From contig CASGAM010000017.1 of assembly GCA_949299545.1 (NCBI GenBank), positions 1-64,000 of the forward strand: a DNA stretch of 64,000 nucleotides, in the 5' to 3' direction. Positions 8,718 through 17,313 of the stretch are shown piece by piece. Each line of letters opens with the position of its first letter. The first letter of the stretch is position 1. The position numbers and the translations under genes were made by a program. The notes under the pieces are model-generated. The model did not search any database. It saw only the letters and a program-made list of their open reading frames with translations, and was not told the DNA's origin. Source of the DNA: an uncultured Prevotellaceae bacterium. GTDB lineage: Bacteria > Bacteroidota > Bacteroidia > Bacteroidales > Bacteroidaceae.

Positions 8718-9704
8718 ATGGAATCTAAAAAACAAAACAGCAGTATTATATGGGCATTAGTCTGCTTAGTCATCATCATTGCGGCCTTTGCCCTGACCGG
8801 AATATTCCTGTCCAACAAAAGCCCGGAATACATACAAGGACAAATGGAAGCTGCTGAATACCGTGTATCCAGCAAGGTACCGGGACGCATACTCTATTTC
8901 AACGTCAAAGAAGGAGACTATGTAAAAGCCGGTGACACGCTGGCCGTATTGGAAGCACCTGAAGTATCTGCCAAACTCATGCAGGCACAAGCGGCGGAAG
9001 CTGCCGCCACGGCCGTCAAAGAAAAAGCAGACCGTGGCGTGAGGGCAGAACAACTTCAAAGCGCGTACGAAATGTGGCAGAAAGCCAAAGCCGGTCTCGA
9101 AATAGCAGAAAAATCTTATAACCGTGTCAACAGACTGTTTGAGGACGGAGTAATGAGTGCCCAAAAACGAGACGAAGCTTATGCAAACTATCAAGCAATG
9201 CAAGCCACGGAAAAGGCGGCACACGCCCAATATCAAATGGCTAAAAACGGTGCTCAACGTGAGGATCGCGAGGCTGCCGCAGCACAAGTCAACATGGCGA
9301 AAGGCGCGGTAAAAGAAGTCTCTTCATACATCAACGAAACAGTCCTTACGGCACTGGCAGATGGTGAAGTCTCAGAAATATTCCCACATAGAGGCGAGCT
9401 GGTCGGCACAGGCGCACCGATTATGAATGTCACCATGCTGTCCGACAAATGGGCCACCTTCAATGTGCGCGAAGACTTGCTTTCAGACATGCAGGTTGGC
9501 ACTGAGTTTACTGCCTTTATTCCGGCTTACAATAAAGACATCAAACTCAAAGTTACATATATGAAAGACCGCGGCAGTTATGCCGCATGGAAAGCCACCA
9601 AAACGACCGGACAATTTGATCTGAAAACATTTGAAGTTCGTGCCGTCCCCACCGAAGACGTGAAGGGGCTGCGTCCCGGCATGTCTGTCATCATTAAGAA
9701 ATAA
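8718..9704 (+). CDS. HlyD/EmrA-type membrane fusion protein
   Basis: The product is 328 aa: a short cytoplasmic N-terminus, one inner-membrane helix (about residues 10-30), a lipoyl-like half (SSKVPGRILYFNVKEGDYVKAG), a helical hairpin rich in Ala and Glu (about 85-200), and a second lipoyl half with ADGEVSEIFPHRGELVG. It bridges permease and TolC duct in the periplasm. It starts 29 bases after the TolC gene and 15 bases before the first permease, so the set is one operon. It resembles YhiI/EmrA-type adaptors. Confidence 0.92.
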   Translation: MESKKQNSSIIWALVCLVIIIAAFALTGIFLSNKSPEYIQGQMEAAEYRVSSKVPGRILYFNVKEGDYVKAGDTLAVLEAPEVSAKLMQAQAAEAAATAVKEKADRGVRAEQLQSAYEMWQKAKAGLEIAEKSYNRVNRLFEDGVMSAQKRDEAYANYQAMQATEKAAHAQYQMAKNGAQREDREAAAAQVNMAKGAVKEVSSYINETVLTALADGEVSEIFPHRGELVGTGAPIMNVTMLSDKWATFNVREDLLSDMQVGTEFTAFIPAYNKDIKLKVTYMKDRGSYAAWKATKTTGQFDLKTFEVRAVPTEDVKGLRPGMSVIIKK

Positions 9705-9719
9705 TAAAACAACAGAGAA

Positions 9720-10889
9720 ATGAATTGCAGTAACGGACTGTGCAAAGTATTCAAAAGAGAATGCAGGCGGCTCATATCCAGGCCTCTGTACATATTCTGC
9801 ATGGTCGTGGCACCCTTGGCTTGCGCCTGGTTCTTCACCTCGCTCATGAGCAACGGACTACCTGCGGACCTGCCTGTCGGAGCCGTTGACATGGACGATA
9901 CACAGACCACACGCGAAATCTTGCGTAACCTCGACGCATTCACCCAAGTGAAAATCACACAAAGATATCCCAACTTATCTGAAGCGCGAGAGGCTATGCA
10001 AAAAGGGGAAATCTACGCCTGCTATTACATACCTGAAGGCACCACAGCCGAACTGCTTGCCAGCCGGCAGCCAACCATTTCATTCTATACAAACGCGAGT
10101 TTGATTGTTGCCGGCTCACTTACTTACCGCGACATGCGCACCATGTCCGCGCTGGCCAATGCGTCGGTCGGACTTAAAGTGTTACAGGCGAAAGGCGTAC
10201 CGGAGAAAACGGCGCGTGAACTGTTGCAGCCCATCGTGATAGATACACACCCGCTTAACAACCCATGGCTCAACTATTCAGTTTATCTCAACAACACCAT
10301 CTTGCCGGGCATACTTATGTTACTCATCTTTATGATTACGGCATTTTCGATTGGTATTGAAATGAAAGAAGGTACCATCGCGCAATGGTTGGAACTCGCA
10401 GGCGGAAACACCGTGATTGCGCTTTTGGGCAAACTGCTGCCCCAAACTGTTATATTCTTCCTTGTCGGCATCACTTATGACGTCTGGCTCTATGCCATCC
10501 TGCAATTTCCATGCAACAGCGGCATCATGCCTTTGCTGGCAGCCACACTGCTTATGGTCATAGCTTCACAAGCCTTTGCCGTCTTTCTTTTTGCACTCTT
10601 CCCCACCCTCAGGCTCTCACTCAGCGCCTGTTCATTATGGGGGATGCTCTCTTTCTCCATATCAGGATTCAGTTTTCCCGTCATGGCCATGCACCCGGCA
10701 TTGCAGACTCTTTCAGTACTATTCCCTCTCAGACACTATTTCCTGATATATGTCAACCAGACCCTGAACGGCTATCCGCCATCAGAAATATGGACCTCTT
10801 ATGCCGCCCTTGCAGGATTTGTCATACTCCCGTTCCTTGTCATCAAGCGACTGGATAACGTGCTGAAAAAATTCGACTACATTCCCTGA
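9720..10889 (+). CDS. ABC-2 type transporter permease, first of a pair
   Basis: The product is 389 aa with the ABC-2 permease layout: one N-terminal membrane helix (about 24-42), a large periplasmic domain (about 45-190, with LPVGAVDMDDTQTTREILRN), then five helices beginning at LPGILMLLIFMITAF and ending at AALAGFVILPFLVIKRL. The motif IGIEMKEGTIAQW matches the E(x)G helix of the family. It resembles the YhhJ/YbhR/YbhS group, which export small molecules or antibiotics. The next permease starts 4 bases later and the two probably form a heterodimer. No ATP-binding subunit is encoded in the operon or nearby. Confidence 0.9.
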   Translation: MNCSNGLCKVFKRECRRLISRPLYIFCMVVAPLACAWFFTSLMSNGLPADLPVGAVDMDDTQTTREILRNLDAFTQVKITQRYPNLSEAREAMQKGEIYACYYIPEGTTAELLASRQPTISFYTNASLIVAGSLTYRDMRTMSALANASVGLKVLQAKGVPEKTARELLQPIVIDTHPLNNPWLNYSVYLNNTILPGILMLLIFMITAFSIGIEMKEGTIAQWLELAGGNTVIALLGKLLPQTVIFFLVGITYDVWLYAILQFPCNSGIMPLLAATLLMVIASQAFAVFLFALFPTLRLSLSACSLWGMLSFSISGFSFPVMAMHPALQTLSVLFPLRHYFLIYVNQTLNGYPPSEIWTSYAALAGFVILPFLVIKRLDNVLKKFDYIP

Positions 10890-10893
10890 CATC

Positions 10894-12156
10894 ATGAAAA
10901 AAAATCCGGAAACCTCATTCTTCGATATAATCAAGCAAGCGACAGAAGACTTGTTCATCATCTGGCGTAATGAAATGAAACGGGTCGTACACGACCAGGG
11001 AGCCCTCATATTCTTTCTGTTGGTTCCCTTTCTCTATCCGATTATTTATGCCTTCATCTACACCAATGAAACCGTGCGCGAAGTTCCGGCAGTGGTCGTA
11101 GACGAATCCGGCTCGAATCTTAGTCGGGAGTTTGTCCAGAAGGTTGACGCGACACCAGACGTACATGTCATAGGCTATTGTTCGGACATGGAAGAAGCCC
11201 GTAACGCATTGAAAGAACGCAAAGCGTACGGCATTATACGGTTGCCCGACGATTTCAGCCGACGCATCAACCGCACCGAACAGGCGACCGTTGCCCTATA
11301 CTGCGATATGAGCGGATTGTTATACTATAAATCCATGCTCGTTGCCTGTACGGACGCCTCTCTGGAGATGAATGATGAAATAATCATAGAACGCAAACCG
11401 TTGACAACTGAACGGGAAGAAGAAATCACCACACAGCCTCTGAAATATGAATATGTAACAATGTTCAACCCCACAAACGGATTTGCCAGTTTCATTATTC
11501 CTGCAGTACTCATTCTTATCATACAACAGACCCTCCTGCTCGGAATCGGCCTCATCAACGGTTCAGCCCGCGAACGCGGTTTGTTTCACACACATGCCAT
11601 TCACGGTGATGTGCGAGGAACCCTGCGTTTAGTAGCCGGAAAGTCACTCTGCTACCTCATGATTTACTCTGTCACCGCCTTATGGTTGCTGATATATCTG
11701 CCACGACTGTTTCGTCTGGTACAGATTCCGCAAGGATGGGACTTGCTTACATTTATGATTCCCTTCATCCTCGCGTCCATTTTCTTTGCGATGACACTCT
11801 CCATTCTGGTACGCCAACGCGAGACCTGTATGCCTCTGTTTGTGTTCACTTCATTACCGTTACTGTTCATCTCCGGCATATCATGGCCGGGAGCGGCAGT
11901 TCCAGAAGGATGGCGCATCGTATCATGGCTGTTCCCATCCACTTTCGGCATTAATGGCTTCGTACGTATCAATTCTTTGGGAGCATTGCTGAAAGACGTT
12001 CAAACAGAGTATATAGCCCTTTGGATTCAAACCGGCGTCTATTTTCTTACGGCATGCGCCACATATCGTTATCTGATGTATGACAGCCGAAAGAAAGCAC
12101 TTGCTGCGAGAAAAAAAGAACAAGAAGAACAAACCTCAAATATTACTGAACGATAG
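10894..12156 (+). CDS. ABC-2 type transporter permease, second of a pair
   Basis: The product is 420 aa with the same architecture as its neighbour: an N-terminal helix (LIFFLLVPFLYPIIYAFIY), a periplasmic domain (VVDESGSNLSREFVQKVDA) and a C-terminal group of five to six helices, with ERGLFHTHAIHG in the cytoplasmic loop. The two share the pattern V(V/D)xxxSxxSRE in the periplasmic domain, consistent with an old duplication. The C-terminus is a Lys/Glu-rich tail (RKKALAARKKEQEEQ). It is the last gene of the efflux operon; a GCGACCTGTCGC repeat starts 33 bases downstream. Confidence 0.9.
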   Translation: MKKNPETSFFDIIKQATEDLFIIWRNEMKRVVHDQGALIFFLLVPFLYPIIYAFIYTNETVREVPAVVVDESGSNLSREFVQKVDATPDVHVIGYCSDMEEARNALKERKAYGIIRLPDDFSRRINRTEQATVALYCDMSGLLYYKSMLVACTDASLEMNDEIIIERKPLTTEREEEITTQPLKYEYVTMFNPTNGFASFIIPAVLILIIQQTLLLGIGLINGSARERGLFHTHAIHGDVRGTLRLVAGKSLCYLMIYSVTALWLLIYLPRLFRLVQIPQGWDLLTFMIPFILASIFFAMTLSILVRQRETCMPLFVFTSLPLLFISGISWPGAAVPEGWRIVSWLFPSTFGINGFVRINSLGALLKDVQTEYIALWIQTGVYFLTACATYRYLMYDSRKKALAARKKEQEEQTSNITER

Positions 12157-12572
12157 CATTCTAAAGGGTAATCTCGTCACGTCCGCAATGCGACCTGTCG
12201 CTTCTACAACACGACCTGTCGCCTTGTAGAAGCGACAGGTTACAATTTTTGCTGCAACCGCTCGCAGTTTCGACAAGAAGCTGTGACATAAAATCAGCCC
12301 GATAATTCATCCATTACACTCACATTCATAGATATTTATATGACGGAGAAGGAGTGAAGAGATTTTTATAGAAACTGCGTATAGTATATATCGGTAATCG
12401 GAAACACTGCAATCATATTATGAATGTTTGAGCCAGACGCAACCTGCTCTCAATATCTTAAAGAAAAGATTGAACTTTATGCCAAACCTGCGTAAATATC
12501 TAACCTCAGTCCAGAATAGTGAATTTAATAAACATCATTATATTTAAAAAAAACAACAAACGACATACTGCG
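12157..12572. other. Convergent intergenic region with a palindromic repeat
   Basis: This gap lies between the permease and the minus-strand XRE gene. It holds the repeat at 12189-12279. I see no open frame, promoter or further hairpin of note in 12280-12572, which is AT-rich. Confidence 0.6.
12189..12279 (-). repeat. Dispersed palindromic repeat, copy 1
   Basis: The core is a 17-bp perfect inverted repeat, ACCTGTCGCTTCTACAA (12193-12209) against TTGTAGAAGCGACAGGT (12224-12240), whose 14-base loop carries another CGACCTGTCG. A tail follows (GCTGCAACCGCTCGCAGTTT, then GACAAGAA). It is nearly the reverse complement of copy 3 at 37750-37839. In the direction of the upstream gene it reads core then tail. 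Confidence 0.9.
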
Positions 12573-12920
12573 TTATTCAAAAATCGATGAAATCTTCTTT
12601 TTGAGATTCAAACGCATAATATCTTCTTTCTCAAGTTCCAGTTCGACAACAACCTTAGCTTTCTTTATTTTACCTTTTGTATCTTGTATATCATCCTGAT
12701 TTGTCTGATACTTCTTTATAGAATATAATTGCGCAAAATCATAGTCCAAAGCCAACGAAACGTTGTATAAAGTATCTGTATCGATACTCTTCCTGCCCAG
12801 CATGTAATCTATGCTCTGCGGCCTAATATTCAGTCTACGTGCCATTTCTGCCTTGCTAACCTTCTTCTCAGCCATCACCTCGGCTATCACCTCACCTATG
12901 TACACATTACACTTTTCCAT
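12573..12920 (-). CDS. XRE-family helix-turn-helix regulator, small
   Basis: The product is 115 aa. Residues 9-65 form a Cro/CI-type helix-turn-helix (EVMAEKKVSKAEMARRLNIR, then SIDYMLGRKSIDTDTLYNVS). The C-terminal 50 residues are charged (DTKGKIKKAKVVVELELEKE) and unlike known effector domains. It is transcribed away from the exported-protein operon that starts at 13109, with 188 bases between them, the usual layout of a local regulator, so it may control itself and that operon. Antitoxins have similar size, but no toxin gene is adjacent. Confidence 0.85.
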   Translation of the reverse strand: MEKCNVYIGEVIAEVMAEKKVSKAEMARRLNIRPQSIDYMLGRKSIDTDTLYNVSLALDYDFAQLYSIKKYQTNQDDIQDTKGKIKKAKVVVELELEKEDIMRLNLKKKISSIFE

Positions 12921-12946
12921 AAAAGTAAAAATAGGCCTTTTTTTTC

Positions 12947-12960
12947 ATGATTTATATCAT
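12947..12960. promoter_or_regulatory. Candidate operator palindrome for the XRE regulator
   Basis: ATGAT-TTAT-ATCAT is a perfect 5-bp palindrome with a 4-base spacer, 27 bases upstream of the XRE start codon and about 50 bases upstream of the -33 box of the divergent operon. AT-rich palindromes of this size also occur by chance. Confidence 0.3.
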
Positions 12961-13008
12961 TTAATTCCTATTTTATCTTATCAAAAGCGTGAATTAAATC
13001 AAAATTTG

Positions 13009-13040
13009 TTTGTTTAATCAGACATATTTTGATATTTTTG
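13009..13040 (+). promoter_or_regulatory. Promoter of the exported-protein operon
   Basis: TTTG at 13009-13012 and TATTTTTG at 13033-13040 are 20 bases apart and match the Bacteroidetes consensus. The leader to the ATG at 13109 is about 60 nt and AT-rich. Confidence 0.7.
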
Positions 13041-13108
13041 CAAAAAATATCGAAATATTAATTAGAAATTAACTTTATGTGATAAAATAAAAATAAAAAG
13101 GTATCGCT

Positions 13109-14734
13109 ATGAAAAAAACATTCTTTTATATTTTACTATCTATCTTATCTTTAACATTAGAACTTTACGCCCAAGAAAAAATTAAAAATATTGTTTCTGA
13201 CAAATATCAAAGGAACAGCATCTCCATTATTTACATTTCTAGAGGTGATAATTACGACTCGCAACTGAAAAAATATGTGGAAACATATTTCATGAACTCG
13301 CAAAACGTCAGTAAATACGACATTAATTATATAGATACAAAAGAACTACACGTCAGCGCTTCTAGAAACGAAACCATACAGACGGAAGCATTCTCTAATA
13401 ACGAAGTTTTTCAATCGATCAGCAAACAAATACTAGCATATTGGTTTAACCGGAAAAGCGATGGCACAATGGACGCGTCTCTTATAGAAAAAAGAGGGAG
13501 ATATAATGTTACCGACCAAGATTATTTCAATGCACAAGTTGCAAAAACCGGCATTGCAGCATTGAAAGACGAAGGATATGACCTAATTAAAAACAGTTAT
13601 GTACTTTTTCTCGATTATTCAAATATCAAGAAAGAAGTAAATGACAACGGAACTGTCAGTTGGTCCTCACAAGCAAACATATATGTATATCAATTAAATT
13701 ATACTGATGATGTTTATAATAACATCATGAACACATGGATATATGAAGATGACACAGAATCCGCAAAACGACAAAAAATAGAATTGTGGAATAACACGAA
13801 TGTGGGGCTTAAATTTATTGTTTCATCCCATTATTCAAGTACAAAAACAGAAAATAACGGAGGATTAGAAGCCTCTGTTGTTGAAAGCTATCAATCTGCC
13901 ATTCAAACTATCGAAAATAAGATAGAAACATGGAGCGTTGCTTCTTCGATTACCCATGTTCAACCCTTACGTGCAAAAATAGGAACAAAAGAAGGCCTCA
14001 AGAATACAGCAAGATATAGAGCGTATATCTATACTGAAGACGAAAACGGGAATTTGAAATCAATCCCAAAGGGCTATGTTCGCGCTACAAAAATCGCAGA
14101 CAACAAAATAAATGCAAGCGGCGAAACTCCAGAGAGCGAATTTTATCAAATTTCGGGTTTTAAACTTACAGAAGGAGCAATCTTGAAACAACGTAATGAC
14201 TGGGGCTTAGGCGTCGGACTGAGTTATAAAGGCGGTTCCTTTGATGGATATTATTTAAACCTTAGCAAACTTGCGAACATAAAAACCAACGGTATATCCC
14301 AATACGCACTTGCCAACATTGGTCTGAACTTTTATTCAGAAAGTAAACTTAAAGAAAACGATCTGTACACCTCAACCGCTTCTGGAGTCAACTTCGTTAA
14401 TGTTTCAATAGGATACGGAATAGGAATTCGGCCATTCATCAGATACTTTGAATTCATGCCATATATATTGGTTGGTGTAGATAATATTAATATCAACGGC
14501 GAAGAAAGTGAAACATCAGAAGAATCTTCCTTTGGGGAAAAAATCGCATATACTGGAAGTGCAGGCATAAAACTTAATATGAATTTGAAATATCCATTAA
14601 TATTATTCGGAAGCATTGATTATACGATGTTGCTCTATCAAGGAGAGTTATACGAAGAACGCAATAACATATTAGGAAACATTGGGCGTAATAACGGCGT
14701 AGGATATAGTATTGGTCTAAAATATATTTTCTAA
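13109..14734 (+). CDS. Exported protein with predicted C-terminal outer-membrane barrel (operon gene 1)
   Basis: The product is 541 aa and I do not recognise a named family. A signal peptide ends near residue 21 (LELYAQ). Residues 35-190 look like an alpha/beta domain (SISIIYISRGDNYDSQLKKY, later DLIKNSYVLFLDYSNIKKE), reminiscent of the start of CsgG- or FlgO-like proteins. A middle region (about 260-350) has the ARYRAYIYTEDENGN stretch. From about residue 365 the sequence alternates short glycine-rich aromatic strands and ends GYSIGLKYIF with a terminal Phe, as outer-membrane barrels do. It opens a seven-gene run of exported proteins; gene 2 starts 11 bases downstream. Base composition is visibly AT-rich. 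Confidence 0.75.
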   Translation: MKKTFFYILLSILSLTLELYAQEKIKNIVSDKYQRNSISIIYISRGDNYDSQLKKYVETYFMNSQNVSKYDINYIDTKELHVSASRNETIQTEAFSNNEVFQSISKQILAYWFNRKSDGTMDASLIEKRGRYNVTDQDYFNAQVAKTGIAALKDEGYDLIKNSYVLFLDYSNIKKEVNDNGTVSWSSQANIYVYQLNYTDDVYNNIMNTWIYEDDTESAKRQKIELWNNTNVGLKFIVSSHYSSTKTENNGGLEASVVESYQSAIQTIENKIETWSVASSITHVQPLRAKIGTKEGLKNTARYRAYIYTEDENGNLKSIPKGYVRATKIADNKINASGETPESEFYQISGFKLTEGAILKQRNDWGLGVGLSYKGGSFDGYYLNLSKLANIKTNGISQYALANIGLNFYSESKLKENDLYTSTASGVNFVNVSIGYGIGIRPFIRYFEFMPYILVGVDNININGEESETSEESSFGEKIAYTGSAGIKLNMNLKYPLILFGSIDYTMLLYQGELYEERNNILGNIGRNNGVGYSIGLKYIF

Positions 14735-14745
14735 AAACATTATCT

Positions 14746-15258
14746 ATGAACAAGTTACTATCTTTTTTGATAATATTAATATTATCTACCCCTATTGTTC
14801 TTTCACAAAGCAGGAAAGAGCGCAAAGCATTGTTTGAAAGTATGCAAAACTTTGAAGTTGCTACAATAAAAGTAGGTACAGACGGGACAAAATTTATTAA
14901 GGTATGGGGTTACGGGAAAAAAGTTGAAGATGCTATTGTACAAGCTAAAAAAAATGCAGTTTATGCGTGTATATTCAGAGGATTGCCAGCTGCAAGCAAC
15001 GCAAATGCCACGCCACCACTATGTAATGCCCCTAACGCTTATCAACTAAACCAAAGTTATTTTGATAACTTCTTTGAAACTGCGGGAACATATTTAAATT
15101 TTGTAAACATGACAACAGACGGTGTTCCTTCCGGTCAAGACCGTCTGAAAATTAAAAAAGGGTACAAAGTAGCGATTTATGTTCAAGTAATGTTTGACAA
15201 TCTAAGGAAAAAACTGGAAACGGACGGTATCATCAAAGGACTTTCAACAGGTTTCTAA
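14746..15258 (+). CDS. Small exported protein, possibly LPP20/FlgT-N-like (operon gene 2)
   Basis: The product is 170 aa with a signal peptide ending near residue 20 (STPIVLSQ). The pattern GKKVEDAIVQAKKNAVYACI followed by GYKVAIYVQVMFDNLRKKLE resembles the LPP20/FlgT N-terminal fold: a helix with Ala every four residues, then a strand carrying a modified GYKV motif. Such proteins in other bacteria line envelope rings or bind peptidoglycan. This is a pattern match by eye, not a database hit. Tightly spaced neighbours (11 and 27 bases) place it in the operon. Confidence 0.65.
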   Translation: MNKLLSFLIILILSTPIVLSQSRKERKALFESMQNFEVATIKVGTDGTKFIKVWGYGKKVEDAIVQAKKNAVYACIFRGLPAASNANATPPLCNAPNAYQLNQSYFDNFFETAGTYLNFVNMTTDGVPSGQDRLKIKKGYKVAIYVQVMFDNLRKKLETDGIIKGLSTGF

Positions 15259-15285
15259 TAGTTCTCTAATTATAAAAAGACTACA

Positions 15286-16257
15286 ATGCGAATAAAATCT
15301 ATACTATTGGCTTTTTTCACAATTCTGACATTTGTATACGATGTCATGGGGCAAGCCAAACAACCAACCATCATGGTTGTACCGAGTGACATCTGGTGTA
15401 TAAGAAATGGATTTTATACCGAAGTTAATATAGATGGTGAAACCATAAAATCCATGGATTATGCAAAAGCACTACAAGAAAACAGCGATATAAGAGTACT
15501 TATTTCCAAGATGGGAGACATTATGGCATCCAAAGGGTTTCCGATAGAATCTATGGAACAAAGATTAAAAGATCTCGCAACCGACAAATCCTATTTGTCA
15601 TTAGTAACAAGTAAGGCTGACGGCAGTTCTATACAAGAAACAGAAATAGATATTTTGAACCGAATAGCCCAGCCCGACATTATAATGGATTTAGATTATG
15701 AAATCAAACGCATAGGCCCCAAGAAACAAATTAGTTTTAACTTAACAGCTATTGATGCCTACTCAAAAAAAATTATTTCTGGGAATACAGGCGTTGGAAG
15801 CGAAGCCAATGTGCCGATAACAACATTACTAGAAGAAGCGGTTTTGAGTTATATGGACAACTTTGTCTACGGACTTCAGAATCATTTCAATGATATGTTT
15901 GCAAAAGGCAGAATCATCGATGTTGAATTAAAAGTATTCGACAACTCTGCCATCGATTTTGAAACAGAGTTTGATTATAACGGCCAATTAGCTGAGTTAG
16001 CAGAGATAATTTATGTATGGTTTGAAGACAATACGGTGGAAGGCAGATTTAATGAAAAAAGCCGCACCGCAACCTCAATTATTTATGACCAAGTAAGAAT
16101 GCCGATGATGGGTAAAAGCCTCTCCGGAAAAGAACGTGCAATGGATGCAAGCCGTTTTGTTAACAGTTTAGTACAACTGTTACAACAATACAATATTCCA
16201 TGCAAAAAAATTGTAAGAGGACAAGGAAAGGTCTTGATTATACTGGGTGAGAAATAA
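15286..16257 (+). CDS. Exported protein resembling DUF6175 / TolB-N-like fold (operon gene 3)
   Basis: The product is 323 aa with a signal peptide ending near residue 22 (YDVMGQ). The body opens PTIMVVPSDIWCIRNGF, then has DYAKALQENSDIRVLISKMG, QPDIIMDLDYEIKRIG and FNLTAIDAYSKKIISGNTG. That order (a strand with a short motif, a helix setting up a low-level function, DI/MDLDYE, then AIDAYS) is the layout of CsgG/LpoB/FlgO/TolB-N-type domains, in which a periplasmic protein builds oligomeric envelope assemblies. I think it belongs to the Bacteroidetes family DUF6175, from memory and unverified. The C-terminal half (about 205-320) is a second alpha/beta domain. Confidence 0.68.
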   Translation: MRIKSILLAFFTILTFVYDVMGQAKQPTIMVVPSDIWCIRNGFYTEVNIDGETIKSMDYAKALQENSDIRVLISKMGDIMASKGFPIESMEQRLKDLATDKSYLSLVTSKADGSSIQETEIDILNRIAQPDIIMDLDYEIKRIGPKKQISFNLTAIDAYSKKIISGNTGVGSEANVPITTLLEEAVLSYMDNFVYGLQNHFNDMFAKGRIIDVELKVFDNSAIDFETEFDYNGQLAELAEIIYVWFEDNTVEGRFNEKSRTATSIIYDQVRMPMMGKSLSGKERAMDASRFVNSLVQLLQQYNIPCKKIVRGQGKVLIILGEK

Positions 16258-16321
16258 AACGCTCGTATGAATATTCTATGGTAACAAAGCAATATCTCCT
16301 GTTCACCTAATCTAGAATCAA

Positions 16322-17290
16322 ATGAAAAAATATTTTTCTATATTGATCTTGCTATTATTTGTAAATATTACAAAGTTTCAAGGGCAAAATATATCTATTA
16401 CTCCAATAGTACCAAGGGAGTTGGGATTAACCAGTAGCATGTCTAATATTTTAAAACAGAAATTACTGCAAATAACAACAGTCAATGGGTTCGGTTCCTC
16501 ATCTGGAGAATTTATATTAACAGCAAACATCATACCATTAGAAAAAGATGTCATACCAACTGTACCATCCCAAGTGAAAGTGAAACTTGAAATATCTATA
16601 TATGCTGTCGGCGTTACAGAAAAAATAATCATTGATGAATATTCTTTTGAAGTTAGCGCAATGGACAGGAATGAAAATCTTGCAACAAGCAAAGCTTTAA
16701 AGCAAATTAATTATAGGAAACCTGAAATAAAAGCATTTATGGTATCAGTAAGAGAAAAAATAGAACAGTACTATATTGACCGAACACCAATACTTATTAC
16801 AAAAGCGCAACAGTTAGCGGAACGTGAGGAGTATGACAAAGCATTGGCGGTACTATCAACTATCCCCGAATCTGTAAGCGAATACATAACCGTTTCAAAC
16901 ATGATGTCTTCTGTTTATTTACAAATGATTGACAGATACGCATTACGAGCCATTCAGGAAGCGAACAACAATATTATCCTTAAAAAGTATCCTGAAGCCT
17001 TAGAATGCTTACTATATGTCGATCCTATGAGTACACACGCCAAAGAAGCTCTATCTTTGATAAATAAGATAAAACAAAATATAGAAGAAAATGAAAGACA
17101 GAAATATAACAATCAAATAGAAACACAAGTACAAAATATAGAAATGATTAAGCAGTCCCAAGGCAACGAAACGAACTTAAAAAAGATGCAAATAGAGGCA
17201 TCATACGATGCAGCAAAAAAGGCCCAAGGAACTGATACTGAATTAGTAGAAAAAAAAGTTTCTGATTGGTTATTTGATTTATTAAAATAA
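16322..17290 (+). CDS. Exported protein with helical-repeat and coiled-coil C-terminus (operon gene 4)
   Basis: The product is 322 aa with a signal peptide (about residues 1-20, ending FQGQ). Residues 22-145 (ISITPIVPRELGLTSSMSNI, then VKVKLEISIYAVGVTEKIII) look like another small TolB-N/CsgG-type domain. Residues 155-240 look like two or three TPR-type helix pairs (AQQLAEREEYDKALAVLSTI and LKKYPEALECLLYVDP). The end is a Gln/Glu/Lys-rich coiled coil. TPR units commonly mediate assembly of envelope complexes. No named family is recognised; the gap upstream is 64 bases. Confidence 0.68.
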   Translation: MKKYFSILILLLFVNITKFQGQNISITPIVPRELGLTSSMSNILKQKLLQITTVNGFGSSSGEFILTANIIPLEKDVIPTVPSQVKVKLEISIYAVGVTEKIIIDEYSFEVSAMDRNENLATSKALKQINYRKPEIKAFMVSVREKIEQYYIDRTPILITKAQQLAEREEYDKALAVLSTIPESVSEYITVSNMMSSVYLQMIDRYALRAIQEANNNIILKKYPEALECLLYVDPMSTHAKEALSLINKIKQNIEENERQKYNNQIETQVQNIEMIKQSQGNETNLKKMQIEASYDAAKKAQGTDTELVEKKVSDWLFDLLK

Positions 17291-17313
17291 TTCTTCCAAT
17301 AAAATTATTTTTC

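Noticed and set aside
12573-12920. Toxin-antitoxin pair
   Set aside because: The XRE gene alone is present; the neighbouring genes are a permease and an exported protein, neither toxin-like.
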